The notes under the pieces were generated by a model. It did no database searches. It had not been told where the DNA came from and saw only the letters and a program-made list of their open reading frames with translations. Source: an uncultured Lachnospiraceae bacterium (lineage in GTDB: Bacteria; Bacillota; Clostridia; Lachnospirales; Lachnospiraceae). From it: DNA of 56,179 nt. This document shows, one piece after another, positions 54,306 through 56,179 of this stretch. Every line of letters starts with the position of its first letter. The stretch's first letter is position 1. The translations under genes and the position numbers were made by a program. The DNA lies in the NCBI GenBank assembly GCA_902796595.1, contig CADBPM010000008.1, positions 1 to 56,179 on the forward strand, read 5' to 3'.

Positions 54306-56021
54306 ATGCAAAAAAATTCAAAAACGCTCAAATTGCAAAAACATTCAATCTTTTACAGTATCATTGAACTTGTTCTCATCGCAATAGTCTTCTTTATTAT
54401 TTTAAACATGGTATATGTGATCCCTCAGTCTAAAAAGGCTGTAACCAATGCCACTGAGAAAAATCTCCTTGATATTGCAAAGTATAATTCCACTATCATA
54501 GATGAATTAACAAAGGACAAAGGCGGCATTGATAAAGTCACCACTGAAGATCTTGCAGGACTTTTAAAAGATGTTGGCTTAAGAGATATTTCTTCAAGCT
54601 ATATCTATGTTCTCGATACCGATGGCAATTTTCTTTATCATAAGGATGCAGACAGGATTGGCACAAAAGTTACAAATGACAAGATGAACGCTCTTGTTGC
54701 CGCAATTCCTTCCGGCAATTATGAAAAGAACGACATAGACCTTTATACAGACGCATATGGTGCAAATAAATACAGCGGATACTACGTCTCAGACCTTACC
54801 CACTGGACCACAGTTATAGCTGCTGACCAGTCAGAGATCCTTGCTTCCTTAAACAGGGTTTCATCATTCAGCATCATCCTTTCAATCATCGTATCACTCG
54901 CCATACTTGCTATTGGACTCTTACTTGCGCTTAGTATCTGCCGTCCGCTTATGGAACTTACTCATATCATTGATAAGACAAGTAAGCTTGACTTTTCAAA
55001 GAATGGTTCAATAGGTGCTCTCAAAGCTAACAAAAACGAGATTGGCACTATGGCAAAATCTGTTGAAGAAATGGAAAATGCTCTTCGTATGCTTGTCGGT
55101 AGGATTTCCGACACTTCAGAGCAGCTGAAAATTCACGCTGACAAACTCGAAGATGTTGCCGGCAGCATAAATTCTGCAAATGCCGATAACTCTGCCACAT
55201 CAGAAGAGCTTGCAGCCAGCATGGAGGAAACTTCAGCTTCAACAGAGCTTATCAGTAATAATACTTTAAACATCAAAAATCATGCACTTTCTATTTCAGA
55301 AAAGACTTCTGAAGGTGCAGACAGTGCTGTAGCGATAAGTAAAAAAGCTTCTGACCTCCATGAAGAAAGCGTAACAGCAAGAAAGAAGACCGCAAATATC
55401 TACCATACTATCAACGAAAAGGGACAGGAAGCCCTTGATAAATCAAAGTCGGTAGAAAAGATAAATCTTCTTGCCACAACCATTCAGGATATTGCAACTC
55501 AAACCAATCTCCTTGCTCTCAATGCTTCAATTGAAGCTGCAAGAGCCGGCGAGGCAGGACGTGGTTTTGCAGTAGTTGCAGCTGAGATAGGCAGCCTTGC
55601 TTCTCAGTCAAGTGATACAGTTGAAAATATCCTTTCGATAGTCAAGGAAGTTCAGGAAGCTGTTCAGGGACTTAGCGACTGTCTCAAAGATACTCTTTCA
55701 TACATGAGTGAAGATGTAAGTAAGGATTACGATTCATTTATCAGCATGAGTGAGGAATACGCTTCAGATGCGAAATATTTCTCAAACTCAATGACTGATA
55801 TTTCAGACCTTATAAGCTCTCTTACTCAGGCAACAGAAGAGATTTCTGTTTCAATAGGCGGCATAAGCAAAACTGTAGAAGAAGCCGCAAATGCTGTTAC
55901 AACAGTTGCAGAAAATACCACAAGCGTCGCAGGTCTTTCTTCTGATATAGTCGACATCGTATCCGAAACAAAAGGATGCTCAACCGAGCTTGAAGAGATT
56001 AAGGATTCGTTTACAATATAA
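54306..56021 (+). CDS. Methyl-accepting chemotaxis protein with Cache sensor
   Basis: A 571-residue receptor: first membrane helix (about 17-40), a single Cache sensor domain outside (about 45-175; [37 protein letters not shown]), second helix (about 188-212), HAMP region ([20 protein letters not shown]) and a cytosolic signalling domain with the tip [20 protein letters not shown]. The Cache domain binds small molecules such as amino or organic acids, but the ligand is not readable. GAGG lies 8 nt before the start. It has its own promoter and a terminator at 56130. Confidence 0.95.
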   Translation: MQKNSKTLKLQKHSIFYSIIELVLIAIVFFIILNMVYVIPQSKKAVTNATEKNLLDIAKYNSTIIDELTKDKGGIDKVTTEDLAGLLKDVGLRDISSSYIYVLDTDGNFLYHKDADRIGTKVTNDKMNALVAAIPSGNYEKNDIDLYTDAYGANKYSGYYVSDLTHWTTVIAADQSEILASLNRVSSFSIILSIIVSLAILAIGLLLALSICRPLMELTHIIDKTSKLDFSKNGSIGALKANKNEIGTMAKSVEEMENALRMLVGRISDTSEQLKIHADKLEDVAGSINSANADNSATSEELAASMEETSASTELISNNTLNIKNHALSISEKTSEGADSAVAISKKASDLHEESVTARKKTANIYHTINEKGQEALDKSKSVEKINLLATTIQDIATQTNLLALNASIEAARAGEAGRGFAVVAAEIGSLASQSSDTVENILSIVKEVQEAVQGLSDCLKDTLSYMSEDVSKDYDSFISMSEEYASDAKYFSNSMTDISDLISSLTQATEEISVSIGGISKTVEEAANAVTTVAENTTSVAGLSSDIVDIVSETKGCSTELEEIKDSFTI

Positions 56022-56051
56022 GATATGCCTTCGGCAAGAACGATGGCTACA

Positions 56052-56072
56052 TCGTATCGCGTGGCGATACGA
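56052..56072. repeat. GC-rich hairpin after the chemotaxis gene
   Basis: Perfect 9-bp stem TCGTATCGC/GCGATACGA with a 3-nt loop, without a T-run. Its look resembles the GC-loop hairpins at 11402-11546 and 51716-51823. Confidence 0.45.
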
Positions 56073-56129
56073 CATTTTGGGGCAGACATTGTTTATATAA
56101 GGTAATAATTTTATAATCAAACTATGTAT

Positions 56130-56164
56130 AAAGGTACTATATTATCGAGATATAGTACCTTTTT
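56130..56164 (+). terminator. Terminator of the Cache chemotaxis receptor
   Basis: Stem GGTACTATA/TATAGTACC with a 9-nt loop, followed by TTTTTC. Confidence 0.8.
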
Positions 56165-56179
56165 CATATATACATATAA

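Overview
The window looks like a chromosomal segment of a plant-fibre-degrading Firmicute of the Lachnospiraceae, closest in style to Butyrivibrio, Pseudobutyrivibrio or Roseburia. This is inferred from AT-rich DNA, strong AGGAGG-type ribosome sites, sigma-A-like promoters, a GH3 enzyme with swapped domains, GH120 and GH67 xylan enzymes, and sugar ABC transporters without their own ATPase. No database search was possible.

Positions 1-40,200 form a large glucuronoarabinoxylan locus, mostly on the minus strand. Read leftward it holds: a cytosolic alpha-glucuronidase (GH67) and beta-xylosidase (GH120); a nine-gene transport operon (31060 to 17665) with two solute-binding proteins, two permease pairs, a DUF5696-type protein, a YIP1-type membrane protein and an NHL/TPR protein; a membrane-anchored GH10 xylanase; uxuA, uxuB and an aldo-keto reductase; ribosomal protein L25/Ctc; a secreted GH43 arabinanase with a coupled small membrane protein; a LytTR two-component system; and a GtrA-like protein with two membrane-bound GH3 enzymes. 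On the plus strand lie an AraC regulator (35661), a SGNH acetylesterase and a GH43 lipoprotein. Inferred flow: GH10 and the secreted GH43 enzymes cut the polymer outside the cell, the ABC system imports acidic and arabinosylated xylo-oligomers, GH67, GH120 and the esterase finish them in the cytosol, and UxuA/UxuB channel the released uronate towards 2-keto-3-deoxygluconate.

Positions 40,200-50,300 are a mixed housekeeping and accessory region on the minus strand: enolase, a chemotaxis receptor, O-acetylhomoserine sulfhydrylase, a small phosphoesterase with a Sel1-repeat protein, the remains of an AraC regulator joined by deletion to the remains of a metal P-type ATPase, an ECF sigma factor with its DUF4367 partner, and a MATE exporter with a cytosolic GH43-like enzyme.

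Positions 50,300-54,050 are a thiamine operon (TPP riboswitch, thiM-thiE fusion, thiW, thiC). The window ends with a Cache-domain chemotaxis receptor on the plus strand.

The points most worth a second look are: exact AgrA-like direct repeats with a 21-bp period upstream of gtrA-GH3, next to a LytTR two-component system; a 42-bp element duplicated in inverted orientation at the start codons of the two xylan gene groups flanking araC; the twin-permease/DUF5696/YIP1/NHL operon with a solute-binding protein carrying two sugar-binding-like modules; a 16-bp perfect palindrome on the enolase -10 box; a structured L25 leader; and several families of intergenic hairpin repeats.
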